DNA from: Paraphysomonas bandaiensis
Lineage: Eukaryota > Chrysophyceae
NCBI GenBank assembly: GCA_965644295.1
Contig: CBFFRP010000151.1
Coordinates: forward strand, 107,221 to 171,220
Length of the DNA stretch: 64,000 nucleotides
Reading direction: 5' to 3'
The notes under the pieces were generated by a model. That model ran no database searches and was not told the origin of the DNA. It was given only the letters and a program-made list of their open reading frames with translations. The translations under genes were made by a program, and so were the position numbers. Shown piece by piece: positions 24,601 to 36,797 of this stretch. The first letter of the stretch is position 1. The number at the start of each line of letters is the position of its first letter.

Positions 24601-27600
24601 GTAATATCTTCATACACTGCTCTTTATATAAATGCTCACAATCGTCCGGTGCATTTAGAGTGGTGTTTACGAAAATGTGGGGATTCACACTATAGCATTT
24701 TTTCAGTAGTGCGTTGGTAGCATATCTTATCGAAATAAGAAACAGAAGACAACCCTTCAATGTCGAAGTCATATCATTTGATAAAACATCAATGCAAGAC
24801 GTCGTGATTTGAGAATCAGTACTCAACTGTACAATCTGCTCCACTAATCGAACTATGAAATCCAATGGAGAAGCGAGTCCAATACACACACAGGCAATGT
24901 GGCGTCGTAACAAAGTGGTGGTGCATCGGAAGGGTTGTTGAACGTCATAGATTGCCGACATAGGGCATCCATTCAAACCTAATAGACCGCTGTGTTCTCC
25001 GCAGTCATCACCAGATATATCCGAACTCGATTGTGAAAGTATTTTGGATAGCAAGCTCTCTAACTCTCGTATGAAAGTAGTTTTATGATTGTCTGGACGT
25101 GACGAATCTATGGACAAATGCAAAACTTCGTTCCAATAAGCTGAGAGATATGAAGATACCCCAAATAAGGACGATCCAACAGATTCCAGAACTTTCGTTG
25201 GGTTGTGGGAAACCTATATACATGAGAAAAAACAAGACACAGAAGTCAATAAAAAGAGTACCATAAAAAGAAAATGTTGATAGTGTGTTTAGCATCCGTA
25301 GATATAGTTTACTTACGGGCCACTTACATCACTCAAAGGAAAAAGCATCCCCAAGAGTTCAAGAGACCTCAGCACTAGCCTAAAAATTAATGAGTACATT
25401 ACAACCCATTGGTCGCATTAACATTAAATACAACTACTAAGACAATACAGACACAAAATATACCGAGTCATTAGATATATGCTTCAATCACAAGTACAAT
25501 AACAATTCTATGAAAATACCTATTTCTCCCTGAAACAGAGCGCAACACCGTCACTCGGTCCTTAATGTCATCAACAAATACCACCCTGGACAACCATCAT
25601 TAAATATATTCCGTTTGTAGCGGAACTGTTATACTGTACTACATATTCAGAAAATGATAAATGCAATATTACGGCATGTTTTACATGTTGGTATCACAAT
25701 GGTGAACTACACAATTCAATTATGTGCTAAATAAAATCTGCAATTACACTGTGATATAGCCAGCTATCACTCACCTATCTGGTTGTGCATCAGCTGCGGC
25801 AGAGTCACAATCAGCACCAGCTCTCAAAGGTCTCCATTGAATACTGTGTAAAATGTCTGCATACATATATCAGTTTACATAAAATTTAGCGCGCATAGCG
25901 CTATAAAACTATCAGCATTGTTGTACATATCTGCAGACACCAAATTTAATGAGTTCATTCTAGAGTATGCTACCTTCACGAGCCCATCTCACTAGCAGCT
26001 CTGAATTTTCAGGAAGAACACGCCTTCTTAGTTCAGCCACCTTCGACTCGCCCCCTGGCATATACTTCTTTACGATATCTTCAGCGGACATAGTCGATAT
26101 ATCTTCATCCTAAAGGAGCGCAAGCCAGACATTTTGTTAAGTATTGCATACGTAGTAATATGTTATACATATTTCAATCAAGTTGTGCATAGAGTTCAGC
26201 GAAATATGATGTGACATGATATTGTCTGTATTGGAGGTGTACATTCGTGTTAGCAGTATCAAATATACCTTGATATCACCTAGCACTTTCTTGTAGGCTA
26301 ACGTAGTATCTTCTTCGTCGACCTTAATACGATATCCATGAACCCTAGAGTATACCATGCCATCATCGCTGCTAGATTTCACTGTTTTCGATTGATCGTG
26401 CTGGTCTAAATTATCAGTTGGAGTAGGTGGCAAATCAAATTGACTCAAAAATTCTTGTGCGCGGAGCTTGTTGATATCATCAACTGAATCAGTTGTCATT
26501 GTCACAGTCCCTGATTTCTCAAGAATTTCTGTGGAAGCAGAAACAATGGCGGAGGGATGGCAGCTACGTTCTTCTGGTAATCGCTGATCATCAGCCTGAA
26601 CGTGATCTTGAACTTCCATTTCATTTTGATCGTCCTGCGCATCAGTAGGAATAGGAGAATGGGATCGGGGCAACAATGACGAAAGTGCCTGAATACAGTT
26701 CTCGGCTTTCGCAAAGTATTCTAACGGAGTGGGTTCGATATCAAACACATGACCTGTGGAGCCACCGGAGACAGTCCATCCATCGAGAGGCTTGCACTGC
26801 TTCACCCAATCCAAATAACCATTGCCATCTGTGATAACAGAATTTAAAGTCCACAGTAACACCCGATACAATAGCAAGATATACAAATTGTGTGTATTAT
26901 CACAAACGGATAGTAGCTTACTTGCTGCGGTGTCACCAATTCTGGCATAGTCAGATTCCCAGTACTGAACAAATTCATTTATGACCATTTCTGTCCACTC
27001 CTCTGTGCTTGTATTGCTCTCATGAGTGACCTCTTTATCTCGCATCATACGAGGATGTATACTGAGATTTACTTCAAGCATTGCCTACACATAGTGTGGA
27101 CAAATTAGGTAGAGACACTCATAGAATGGAGCTGTTTTATATACTTGCAAAACAATACTGTATACATTGGTTGAAGGGGTAGTTGAACACATGCATGACC
27201 ATCTAACCTGTAGTAGGGATGTCGTTTTCTCCCACGATCCTCCCTGAAGCTCAAGAGAACACGTCGAAAAGAGGTTGTCTACAGCAAAGGCATCTATGTC
27301 CTCCTACAATAACGGTTAAAATAATGCGTTTAATCAAGTTCAAGGCAGCTCCATATAAATGCAATTTGTGACCTGTAATCTTATCGGAATGGGGCTTAAA
27401 GCTGACCTAAACGTGCCCCCGCCACCTCTCGATAGCATCCTCACTGCCAGTTTGTTCTTCGCTTCCTTTATCACAGCGATATATTGTGAACGTATACTTT
27501 CCACGGTGAATGGAATACAAAGAAAGGAGCTGTGAATTTGTGTTTCCCACGGTGCCGGTGGAATGCAGAAAGACCTAGTGTGAGATGCATAGGCCATTCG

Positions 27601-29314
27601 CAACTGCGTGTGTAACGGACATTCTGCTATGGCTCGTTCAAAGAATCCAACAACACTAGATACAGTTCCTGCAGACGTTTCCACAGACCATTCACTATCC
27701 GTACTCTCATCCAATAATTTCGCGGACTGTATGGCCTCAGAATATAAAGCACAACACAAGTCCATATTGTCCTGTTAACACCAATAAATCCAAGTTAATT
27801 TAGGAGTCATGGTATATTGAAATAGGCACTGATGGGTATACCAGCGATAAGTATTTGGCATATATCCGACTGTAATGAAACTACTAGAAATACATATCCA
27901 AATATGAAGTACCTTGTTCTTCTCCACGCCATCAAGAAGAACACTAATTTGTCTCTCAGTGGTAGATTTCCAAAAACTTGCCAGAGAACCTTTAGAACTC
28001 GAGGACGCCCACATCTGTAGACGTATCAATCTGCCCTATGTAAAAATGGTAACTCTGGGTACAGTAAAGACGAATATATATGATGTATACTACTCGTGAC
28101 AACTCCCAAAGTGGTTGAACAAACTATACACAATACATACCTGTAGGTGAGATGCAAGGATGTATGGCTGTATATTGTGTGGATTCTCACGTATAACTGA
28201 TCCTATACCATTTAAAACCGCAGCAGAAGCCTGTCGTGCCACCTGTGCGTGCATAAAACGTTATTATATAAGTACGTGTCGACTGTATTTTCCAGTGCTA
28301 GAAGCTTATCAGACATATCATGCATATGCACATTACACAATTACCAATACACCGTACTGCATATACAACATAATACACTGAGTAATTTTCAAAATATCTA
28401 CAAACGACGAAACATTCACTAACCTCAGCATCCGTAGTTAGGCGCTCCCTCATACTATCACTACTATCATTAGTCGATGCACTATAAGAGGTATACCCGG
28501 CATTTCTGGTAGATATCGCTGCAGAGACGGCTGAGTGGGCTAAGTTGTCAACATCATCTTCCGAGGGTAGTGGCTGCGGGAGTGGAATCATAAATGAGGT
28601 TAAAATTGAACTGCTTTTATTCGTAACTTCAGTTGTCTTTTGTCTCCTAGGTCGATATACTGTTTCATTCAAGCGTTGGGCCGAATTATGGTATCTGTTG
28701 AAGTGTGCAGACTCGTTTCCTAAAACTGCTTTGACTGCATTACTTTTCTTCTTCTTACTATTATTAGAATCCGTTTCCTGTACAATTCCTGAAGGCATTT
28801 TGTGTGAAGCCTTTGCAATACGGTCTGATGATATTGGTTTTTGTTGTGAACTAATCACAACATCATAGACAGGTACATCTAATCGATACGATCCAAATGA
28901 TAATGCATCTTTATCAGCTTGACGATCAATTATCCATGTATCATCTTGTTGATTAGATATAACAATATTACCATTAGGTAAACATATAATTTGTTTTGAT
29001 TCAGATAGTGTTTGATCATGATTACTATGCATATCCTCCTCCTCCTCCTCCTCATCATCATCCTCCTCATCATCATCATGTGTATGTTTATGTTTCTTAT
29101 ATTTCTTTAATTGTTTTTTATTTTTATTATATTTACGTTTTTTTTTATATTTTATAATATGATTAGATTCATTTGTATATGATATTAAGTTTGATGTATA
29201 ACTTAATCCAATAGATGTTGTTGTTGTTGTTGATGATGATGCTGGTAATTGTGATGTTGATATCGTTCTATTACCAGATGGAAATAATGGATTTGTTAAT
29301 TGAGAAGAATTCAT
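21609..29314 (-). CDS. NRDE2: NRDE2 homologue, 18 exons
   Basis: Minus-strand exons 29314-28424, 28242-28141, 28014-27913, 27771-27373, 27303-27208, 27084-26922, 26828-26269, 26109-25974, 25856-25775, 25585-25520, 25379-25328, 25213-24494, 24337-23798, 23663-23544, 23414-23340, 23238-22973, 22759-22625 and 22491-21609 total 5,388 nt (1,795 residues) with all phases matching. The amino part has a Lys-rich and Asp/Glu-rich region, then the NRDE-2 signature DTWIIDRQADKDAL and GSYRLDVPVYDV (about 126-152). HAT/TPR-like helical repeats follow (IRENPHNIQPYILASHLQ, ERQISVLLDGVEKNK, FFERAIAECPLHTQLRMAYA), then EIEPTPLEYF-like and IQWRPLRAGAD segments near the middle. Animal and fungal NRDE2 acts in the nucleus with MTR4/the exosome, in RNA surveillance and nuclear RNAi. 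This protein is longer than the human form (about 1,160 residues). Third-position A/T bias ends about 480 bp from the start. Confidence 0.88.
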
Positions 29315-29425
29315 ATGATTTCTAATTGAATTAATTGAAGGATATGTATTGATTTAATCATAGAATAGAAGGTTGTATAGATATATATGTATGTGTCTAG
29401 TTTAAGGGAGATATTCATATGTATA

Positions 29426-29586
29426 GGGGGTGGTTGTGCATATCGATTTCATCGATTATTTCATCGAAAAATCATCGTTTTTTCATTAAAAAGTCACTTT
29501 TTTTCACTTTTCACTGAAAAAACGATGATTTTTCGATGAAATAAATGATGAACAAATCGATGGAATCGATATGCACAACCACCCCC
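29426..29586. mobile_element. Complete 161-bp foldback (MITE-like) element
   Basis: Both ends are exact inverted copies of 23 bp: the left begins GGGGGTGGTTGTGCATATCG and the right ends CGATATGCACAACCACCCCC. The interior continues as an imperfect hairpin (TCATCGAAAAATCATCGTTT against AACGATGATTTTTCGATGA). No coding capacity. A truncated copy is at 10738-10863 and a decayed copy at about 29771-29862. Confidence 0.88.
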
Positions 29587-29770
29587 AGTGTATGTATAAT
29601 TGAGACAATAATTATATGTATTCCAGCCGTAGTTATATAGCAATAAGATAGAGAATATTTGATTCAATTTATTCCCGAAAAAAGATGCTTACTGCCGATA
29701 CGCTATCGAATATTACTACCAAGAAAACACGCATATACATGTACAGTATATACTGTATATATTTATTATA

Positions 29771-29862
29771 TATTGAAAAATCATCATTTTGTTATTGAAA
29801 AGTCACTTTTTTTGACTTTTCATTGAGAAAAAGATGACTTTTCAATGAAATAAATGCACAAC
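29771..29862. mobile_element. Decayed foldback element, copy 3
   Basis: Core hairpin of the 29426-29586 family: ATTGAAAAATCATCATTTTG, AAAAGTCACTTTTTTTGAC, then TTCAATGAAATAAATGCACAA. The terminal G/C runs are lost. Confidence 0.65.
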
Positions 29863-30611
29863 CAACGCAGGACAAAAAAACTGCAAGTTCCGTTTTATAG
29901 TAACAAAATCAGGGTTTTTACACTTAATAAGAATGAAAGAGCACTTTTTACTACAGAGAACTATATAAATAGACCTATTATATAACACTAAATACCTATA
30001 AATTCTTGTTTCTTAATATAATTCAGATTTTTAATATATTTCTCATATTTTCATAGATAAAAATAGGCACATAAATAACAGCATAGAGTTTTAACAACAT
30101 ATGGACTTTCATATATAAAAACACGTATATAAAAGACTAATTTCCTCAATATATTGTACTTTTCCGTCCAAAAAACACGTACTATATGTCAATATTTCAA
30201 TATCCAAAACATATGTACAATTCTCCAACTATTTCTGGTGTTGTACGTGTGTACCCAGCAGTAGGAACAGATCATCATGTGAACTTTCATATATTAAAAA
30301 CACATCTATAAAACACAAATTTCCTTCAATACATTCAATATTTTTATATAAAAACTATGAATTTCTTGACTATATTCTATTTTCTTATATAAAAACATGT
30401 AAAAAACTAAGAGTTACATCATCATTAATTCATCATCATCTCACTATATATACATACACATATCTCTATATCTCAAGATCCCCCCCCTACTAGAACTCAA
30501 CCTTGACAATATAAGTCATTGAGTTATATAGAGAGATTTCATCAAGTATTTGAAGAAGATTTTGTGTGGTTGTAAAGAGTTTGTGTGTAGCTATTCACTG
30601 TATAGTTTAAT

Positions 30612-32624
30612 ATGGGCATAACATCCAGTCGAGGTATGTATGTATGTATGTATGTATGTAGAGAGAGAGAGAGGCCGCTATACACATACACGTATAGATA
30701 CACATACAGATATAGATAGACATACATAGACAGATAGACGTATATATATATATATATACATATACGCATATATATACACGTATAAACACTTCTAGTTATA
30801 TATACACACATATACATATACATACACATGTATAGACACATACACATATAGATATATAGACATATAAGACATTCACACATACACATGTACCTATATATAC
30901 ACACTCATATATATATTGTAGGTCAAGAGGACCCGGTGTTTATCATCCCACGAAATATATACTTCACCCCCTCGCAGATGTCGTCAATGATAGAAGCGGG
31001 ACAACAGCCAGGAGTACCTTTCAGAGTAGGTGGAGAGGGTGCTCAAAGACCATCTCGTGCCCTTACTAAAGCCCTTATTATTCACAACCCGGCATGTATT
31101 GATAAAAATTCATTTACGATAACTATCAATGAATCCGGAAAGTTCTCTGTGTCCTTTATTTATGATTCCGTTGTTCCTCTCTCATTGTATATACACTTTG
31201 GAGCAAGGGACTCGTCATCTAGCCAGGAAATAAGGTATTGATTTATCCCTAATCGGAGCTTCGAATGCTGCTCTGTGGATACTCTGTCACGTAGATTGAT
31301 TGCTCTTCTTGTAGGCCCAAAGAAACCCTACTCCATTGGGGCCCGTTTAATTTGCCGCGCGGTATGAAATGCCAATGGTCATCCGTCGACGAAAATTTGT
31401 TCGGGAACACCGCTTGTCTTCCTTGCTCTTCTGGTGGACTGGTTGATGCCATTGTGGTACTTGATAGCTCTAGTGGACTTCCGTCACCTCGTTTTGAGGG
31501 TACCTCCGAGAGTCGCAGTTCAAGGGAGTGGGGACGGTTTCTTAGTATTTCTAATGGAGCAAAGACTAGCAGACAGAAAACAGACACTGGAGAGGCCGTG
31601 GAGTATTCTATCACACAGAACAACGAGATTCCAAAGGTACGATGCATTGTATTCTGTGGCGTGTGTTGAGAATTTTGACTGTATTTTTCTGTTACAGTCA
31701 CTACAGCACGTGAGCAAGCACGCGTCATATTTCCTGGTAAAGCGCAACAACGCTGTTCTACCGAACGACAACAGGACAAACTCCAGTGACTCATCAGGTC
31801 AAACACAGGCTCCGCCCCCTAATAAGCATCGCAAGCACCGTCATAAGAACTCCAACAGCGAACGAGTCAGACCAACTTCTGCCCCTAGTAGCAGTGGGGT
31901 GGATCCAGAGTATAGAGGAAAGCTTGCTGTCCAGTGTGTCCTGCAAAAAGTTCAGATGCAGTCCGGCGGCGTTTTTATAGTCCAAGACCTGTACGGCATG
32001 GACCGGAATGACCCGGAAGAAAGGGACACCGCGGTGGAAGTTGATACAGATGCACCAGAGTGTGTGATATGCATGACCGACCCCAAGGAAGTAGCGGTGT
32101 ATCCCTGTAGACATATGTGTATGTGCTTGACGTGTGCAGAAGCTTTGCCTTCTCAGGGTAACAAGTGCCCAATGTGCAGGAGGTCGGCCACAATGCTACT
32201 TAGGTAACCTCTGCGGACATACACGTGCATATTGATATTGACTTGTAGTAGGCTATTGCATGCTCATGTCGTTGTTACATAGTACTTTGACTTGTACTTA
32301 TGTCTTTTCCCAGACTACAGGCATGGGGAGGCCCATCGTCTACTTCCCGTCAAGACAACTCTTCTCCATCCGATGAAAATATTCGAGGAAATGGCACGGC
32401 AACATCAGTATCTGAAGCTGCTGGAAAAGAAAGAACGGAACTAGAACTCTCGAGAAGGTAGGTTACTTTGTAGGTGTTACAAGTGAGTAAGATGTGTTGG
32501 GATATGTGTGCTGTGATGCTATTGAAGTGTAAGATGTATGATGTGTATGCGAATCATAGCATAATTTTTCTCTTTCAGTTTGGTTCCTTCACGGTCAAGT
32601 GACTCCGAGCATGCTCAACTCTGA
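30612..32624 (+). CDS. RING-finger E3 ubiquitin ligase, MGRN1/LOG2-like, predicted N-myristoylated
   Basis: Exons 30612-30633, 30922-31234, 31315-31636, 31698-32203, 32314-32457 and 32579-32624 join to 450 residues. The protein starts MGITSSRG, an N-myristoylation-like context encoded alone on a 22-nt coding exon. Residues about 45-190 form the beta-rich domain that precedes the RING in this family (NPACIDKNSFTITI, KFSVSFIYDSVVPLSLYIHF). The RING at about 341-381 reads ECVICMTDPKEVAVYPCRHM, CMCLTCAEAL, then KCPMCRR, the Cys-rich C3HC4 variant seen in MGRN1, RNF157 and plant LOG2. The tail is Ser/Arg-rich and disordered. E3s of this type ubiquitylate membrane and endosomal cargo; the substrate here is unknown. 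The 288-bp first intron contains (TATG)n and (GA)n runs. Confidence 0.9.
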
Positions 32625-34178
32625 CATTCCTCGTCGTGGAGCACAAACGTCAGGATATTGCAGCTTCTATCGAGAAACCAGTTATCGGTAGATGGTAACC
32701 GCATAATTATGGACGAATAGGATCTGCATCTACTTGTGCTTATGGCGTCCGGAAGCTTCTTGATTGATGTATTGTAGTTTGAAAAGTGGGTAGGGCTGTC
32801 GATTCACTACTTGGTGCTTGTGGTATATAATTAATACTGTGTTGTGTCAGCTATAATGTAGTCGGTTGTTCTATTAATAATATGTATACACCTTATCAGT
32901 TCATTGTACTTTAACTCGCACACAGAGTATTGCCATCAACTTACTCATATATGCTATATGTTTGTAGTACGATTCAAAAAAGTTAATGTTTAATATTTTT
33001 AAAAAATAATAAAAATGTAGTTTTCGATGGACTAGTTTTATAAATATATATATATTATATATATAATATGTCATGTATTATCATTAAGTTTTGATATTGT
33101 AGGTGGTTTAAGCTTAATTAAGTGAATGTTGTGTACTACACTCAACACTCAATATTGTTAAAATTATAATCAATATCTCATATCGTCCATTTTTATCCAC
33201 AAAATTCATTTTGTGTCTACTACCAATTTCATACATACGACCTTAGAAACACAACTCTTAATTGCTCATCACAAATCAGAAACTCTACAATCATGTCGAC
33301 TTAATATCATGTGGGTTGTAGCTTATAGTTATATTTAACCACGGGCAATAAGGAGGCTATATCGTCCCGCGCTCAAAATTTTGAAACGAGGGCGAAAAGC
33401 CCGAGTTTTAAAATTTAGACAAGGGACGATACTCCTTATCCCTAGGTTAAATTGTAGCTTATCCTCATGACGTTGAAAAGTTAGTATTAGATTGTATAGC
33501 TATTTGTAGCATGCTTGCTGTGTTAAGAAATAGATGTTCCTTGATTAACATTAATAACACAAATGAGAACTCATATAGCTTCAAATGAATGATATGTATA
33601 CTGTGTGATGATAAATGTAAACAGTTGAAGGTGAAAGAGAGGCTTCTTATTGCCTTAACTATCATCATCATCACATTTATATACAGAAGGCTTTACATAA
33701 TATCATTTCAGCTTTCGATCCAGTTTTCATTCATTTTCAGTTTCCATGCCAGGACATCAGAGGAGATGACGTATGCCATACATATACGGTCTTCAAGCAA
33801 AGCTCAGCATGTTCACAATGGTATAAGCAAAATGTTGGTACTAGAAAAAGGGAATGACATGTGAACTCCATAATACAAATATTAGCGAACTAAAGAATAC
33901 AGTTGTGTTATTACTAATTAAGATTGTGTTTTATATGAGAAATATTATTAGTCATCTATGAGCCAAACATAATCAAAATGCCTACCAAACCAATATTCAA
34001 CGGGAAAATAGAAGCCGCGAAATCGGATGACATGCATTGGACTCACAATTTCAATCATAAGCACTTCAACCCGCAACAGGGCCGGTGCAAAGACATCCAA
34101 TTCAACTTCCACACTAGCTAATCCTACAGTTACGCTCAAAACTTCAACGTGCGGTGAAAGCCGTTGCTAACTCACACA
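32625..34178. other. Intergenic between convergent genes; palindrome and decayed family A copy
   Basis: About 33150-33295 is a divergent reverse copy of family A (AACACTCAATATTGTTAAAA, CAATATCTCAT, ACGACCTTAG, AATTGCTCATCACAAA). A near-perfect palindrome lies at about 33334-33453 (listed separately). 33948-34139 (minus) holds an open frame of 63 codons immediately beyond the channel gene, not accepted as coding. Confidence 0.6.
33334..33453. repeat. Near-perfect 120-bp palindrome
   Basis: The left arm runs TTTAACC..GGG.AATAAGGAG..ATCGTCCC..AAATTTT..GAGGGC. The right arm mirrors it as GCCC.GAG..AAAATT..GGGACGAT..CTCCTTAT.CCC..GGTTAAA, around a GAAAA loop. Mismatches are few and short. The direct word TTGTAGCTTAT also flanks both sides. 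Confidence 0.88.
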
Positions 34179-36797
34179 CTAAACATTTTCTCCATTTTCG
34201 GTCACAATGGGGTTATAAGGCCCACCGGTGTTCGACACGCTCGATGCACTCTATATATAAAATGTCAGGCTATTGCCACATGCAGACTTAAAGCAGAAAA
34301 AAGTATACACATAGACAAAAAGTTACACGCTATACGTACTACTCAGCATGCAGGAATCGTAAACAATCACAAGTCCTCGTTCGATAAAATACTATTCAGC
34401 AATACACAGTACCTGCGTCACCTGCATTGGCTTCAGCTCATCATTTTCACTCTTCGTTGAATTAGAAGGCTTGTAATCAGACATCTTCTTGCGATATACT
34501 GCATTCACAGTGGTATTGGCTGAAGTATGATAAGCCGGGTTCAAGTGACCGTGCTCGTCCACTAGTGGAATGTTGTCAATCCGATATGGCTCAGGACAAG
34601 CCGTAACCGGACCACTCAACTGTGGGGGAACAAAGAAATCATCGTGAAATTCAGTCTCAGCATCTAAACTACTTCCACTCCCGGTTTTAGTGTCTTTTAA
34701 AACAGCTTGGTGATGTGCCATATCCGATGAAAATTGCTGAAATTTGTCTTGAGCAATGCTCCATACAATGTTCACAATAATGGGAAGAGGAATTAGGAGA
34801 ACAGTCTGTGCTGCTCCTTGTTTGATACCCATGTAGCCAATCATCGTCAATGTCGCAAACATTAGACCAGTCATGCTGAAATTAAACATCTTGTACCAAA
34901 AAACGCCACCAGATTGTACACCAGGCACGATGATGTAGCACAGCCTGTACTTCCAAGCAACGAACCACGCCGAGAACAATAATCCCGCAATGAACAAAAG
35001 AATAGGAGCGATAACCATATACAACAGCGAAATACAAAGACAGTAGATCACAGGAGGTACCACCAACGCATAGTTGATATCGACATTTGCCAATGGACCT
35101 TCGATGAGTGTCCTTCGCGTCAGCTTGCGAGGGTTGAAACAAGAAAGGTAAAGTTTGTAAATCACCACTGGACCAATATTCAGCAACAGCATAGGCACTC
35201 CACTCATCAATAGTGTCAGAAGGTAATTGATGAAAAACGTCGCCACTCCTGGTAAAGCTGCAGCAAGAAGATTCACGATGGACAAAGGGTTGTCAATAAT
35301 ACTCGTTAAGGCACCCAACACAGATCCGGCCAAGAGCATTAGATAAACGTTCGCTAACTGGTAGCAAAAGAACCATGTAAACACTTCTTTTTGCACGTCA
35401 CTCTTCGTTTTGCGTCGCTCAATATAAGTCGAAACAGAGGTAAAAATCATGGGGAGAAGGGCAATGAACACGATCAATGCGATCACAGGAAGCTGCCCCT
35501 CCAATATAGCGTAAGACACAGGATCAAGCTGCTTTAGAAAGGGGAAGTATTTCTCGAGGTTAGACATCTGAGCCAATCCAGAAATGACTACCAAAATAGC
35601 AGCCCAAAACAATAGCCCGCCATAATACATTGCCCGCGTTCCCATCGATACTACTTTTATCTGATCTATTTTGACAGCAAGGTTATCCCATATTATATTC
35701 TGTGGGGCCTGCACTTGGAAAGCCTTGAGAGAGGGATATTGATCATGAAGCACTGTGAGCTGATACGCTGCTGCTTGAGCACGTTTTGATCGAAATGTAA
35801 CGAATCCTGTTCCAGCAAGGGACTTTGGAGTAAAGTTCTCCTCTTCCTCCTCAGCAGTCTCACCATCTACAACAGATGGAGTTGGGGTACGACCGTTCTC
35901 CATATCTCTGGCCTGCTGCTTCAATTCAATAATGCGTTCATTTAGACGGGTTACTTCTTTCTCATAGAACTTAATGGCTTCAACTTCTTCAGTACCACCG
36001 CACATTGCCACCTTACCCCCTTTTAGCTTCACCATGGGAGGTTTGGTCCGGTCGGATGCTTCATAAGCAGCTGTAGCATTTTCCAAAGCAGTAATGGCAG
36101 CCTTGCGCTCCATGGCTGCCTTGATAATGGGAGTGTAATTCATTCCGATACGTGCACAATATACCTCCCCAGGAAAGAGCTGTTCAAAGAGCTGTTGAAG
36201 TTTATTGGAACCTCTTAGTTCAAGTGGAATATTCTCAACAATACACGAATACAATTGTTGTTGAGCCACATCAGGATCACCATCTCTCATATACTGTTGT
36301 CTCATTTCAGTAAAATGTTCATATTCTTTATACATAAGATATAAAAAAACAAATGTAAAAAGATATGCACATATAAATGATGCCCATAAACGTGGTCCAC
36401 CAGGTGATATATTCGCCATAGTATATAACATAATACCAACAACACCTTTTTGATGTGCTGGTGCTGTTTTATATATTGGTAATAAGAATATTAAACCAAA
36501 TAAACCACATCCTAATGCCATTTTTGCACATAATTTTAAAAATCTTAAGAAAATATAACCATCTAATCCCGTTAATCTTAATGTTTCTTCATCTGTTATA
36601 GATAATAATGGTTGAATCCATCCAAAAAAATGTGATGATGGTTTGGATGGACATCGTTTTGGTTTACTTCTTAATTTTGGTGCATAAATTTCATTTTGTT
36701 TTCTAAATAATTCAAATAAAAGATAGAAAATTCCACCAAGTATGGCTTGCATTGATAAAGTAGCAAAGATTGATGATGTTGATGTATCTAATCCCAT
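34179..36797 (-). CDS. OSCA/CSC1-type (DUF221) mechanosensitive or osmosensitive cation channel
   Basis: Exons 36797-34413 and 34250-34179 (minus) join to 818 residues; the second exon replaces a short read-through end with SASSVSNTGGPYNPIVTENG and a stop. The layout is that of the family. The first membrane segment is at about residues 10-30. Two more follow at about 95-165 (FLKLCAKMALGCGLFGLIF, LWASFICAYLFTFVFLYLMY). A cytosolic domain (about 165-395) has RNP-like strands (YSCIVENIPLELRG, GTGFVTFRSKRAQAA), a coiled coil and PQNIIWDNLAV. The channel core (about 400-700) includes YFPFLKQLD, PMIFTSVSTYIERRKTKSDV, FFCYQLANVYL and YALVVPPVIYCLCISLLYMV. Family members are Ca2+-permeable channels or scramblases of the plasma membrane. 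Third-position A/T bias covers about the first 550 bp. Confidence 0.94.

Larger units (their letters stand above)
29315..30611. other. Intergenic; foldback elements and degenerate repeats
   Basis: Holds the complete foldback element at 29426-29586, family D at about 29601-29706 and a partial foldback at about 29771-29862. From 29900 to 30420 it holds degenerate repeats of the type TATATAAAAACACGT...TTCCTCAATATATT. No exon recognised. The upstream region of the RING gene (30420-30611) is AT-rich with a C7 run near 30480. Confidence 0.7.

Noticed and set aside
33948-34139. 63-codon minus-strand open frame directly after the channel gene
   Set aside because: It has no ATG start, no family motif, and the channel's own second exon with a natural stop lies before it. 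Balanced codons make it tempting, but evidence is insufficient.
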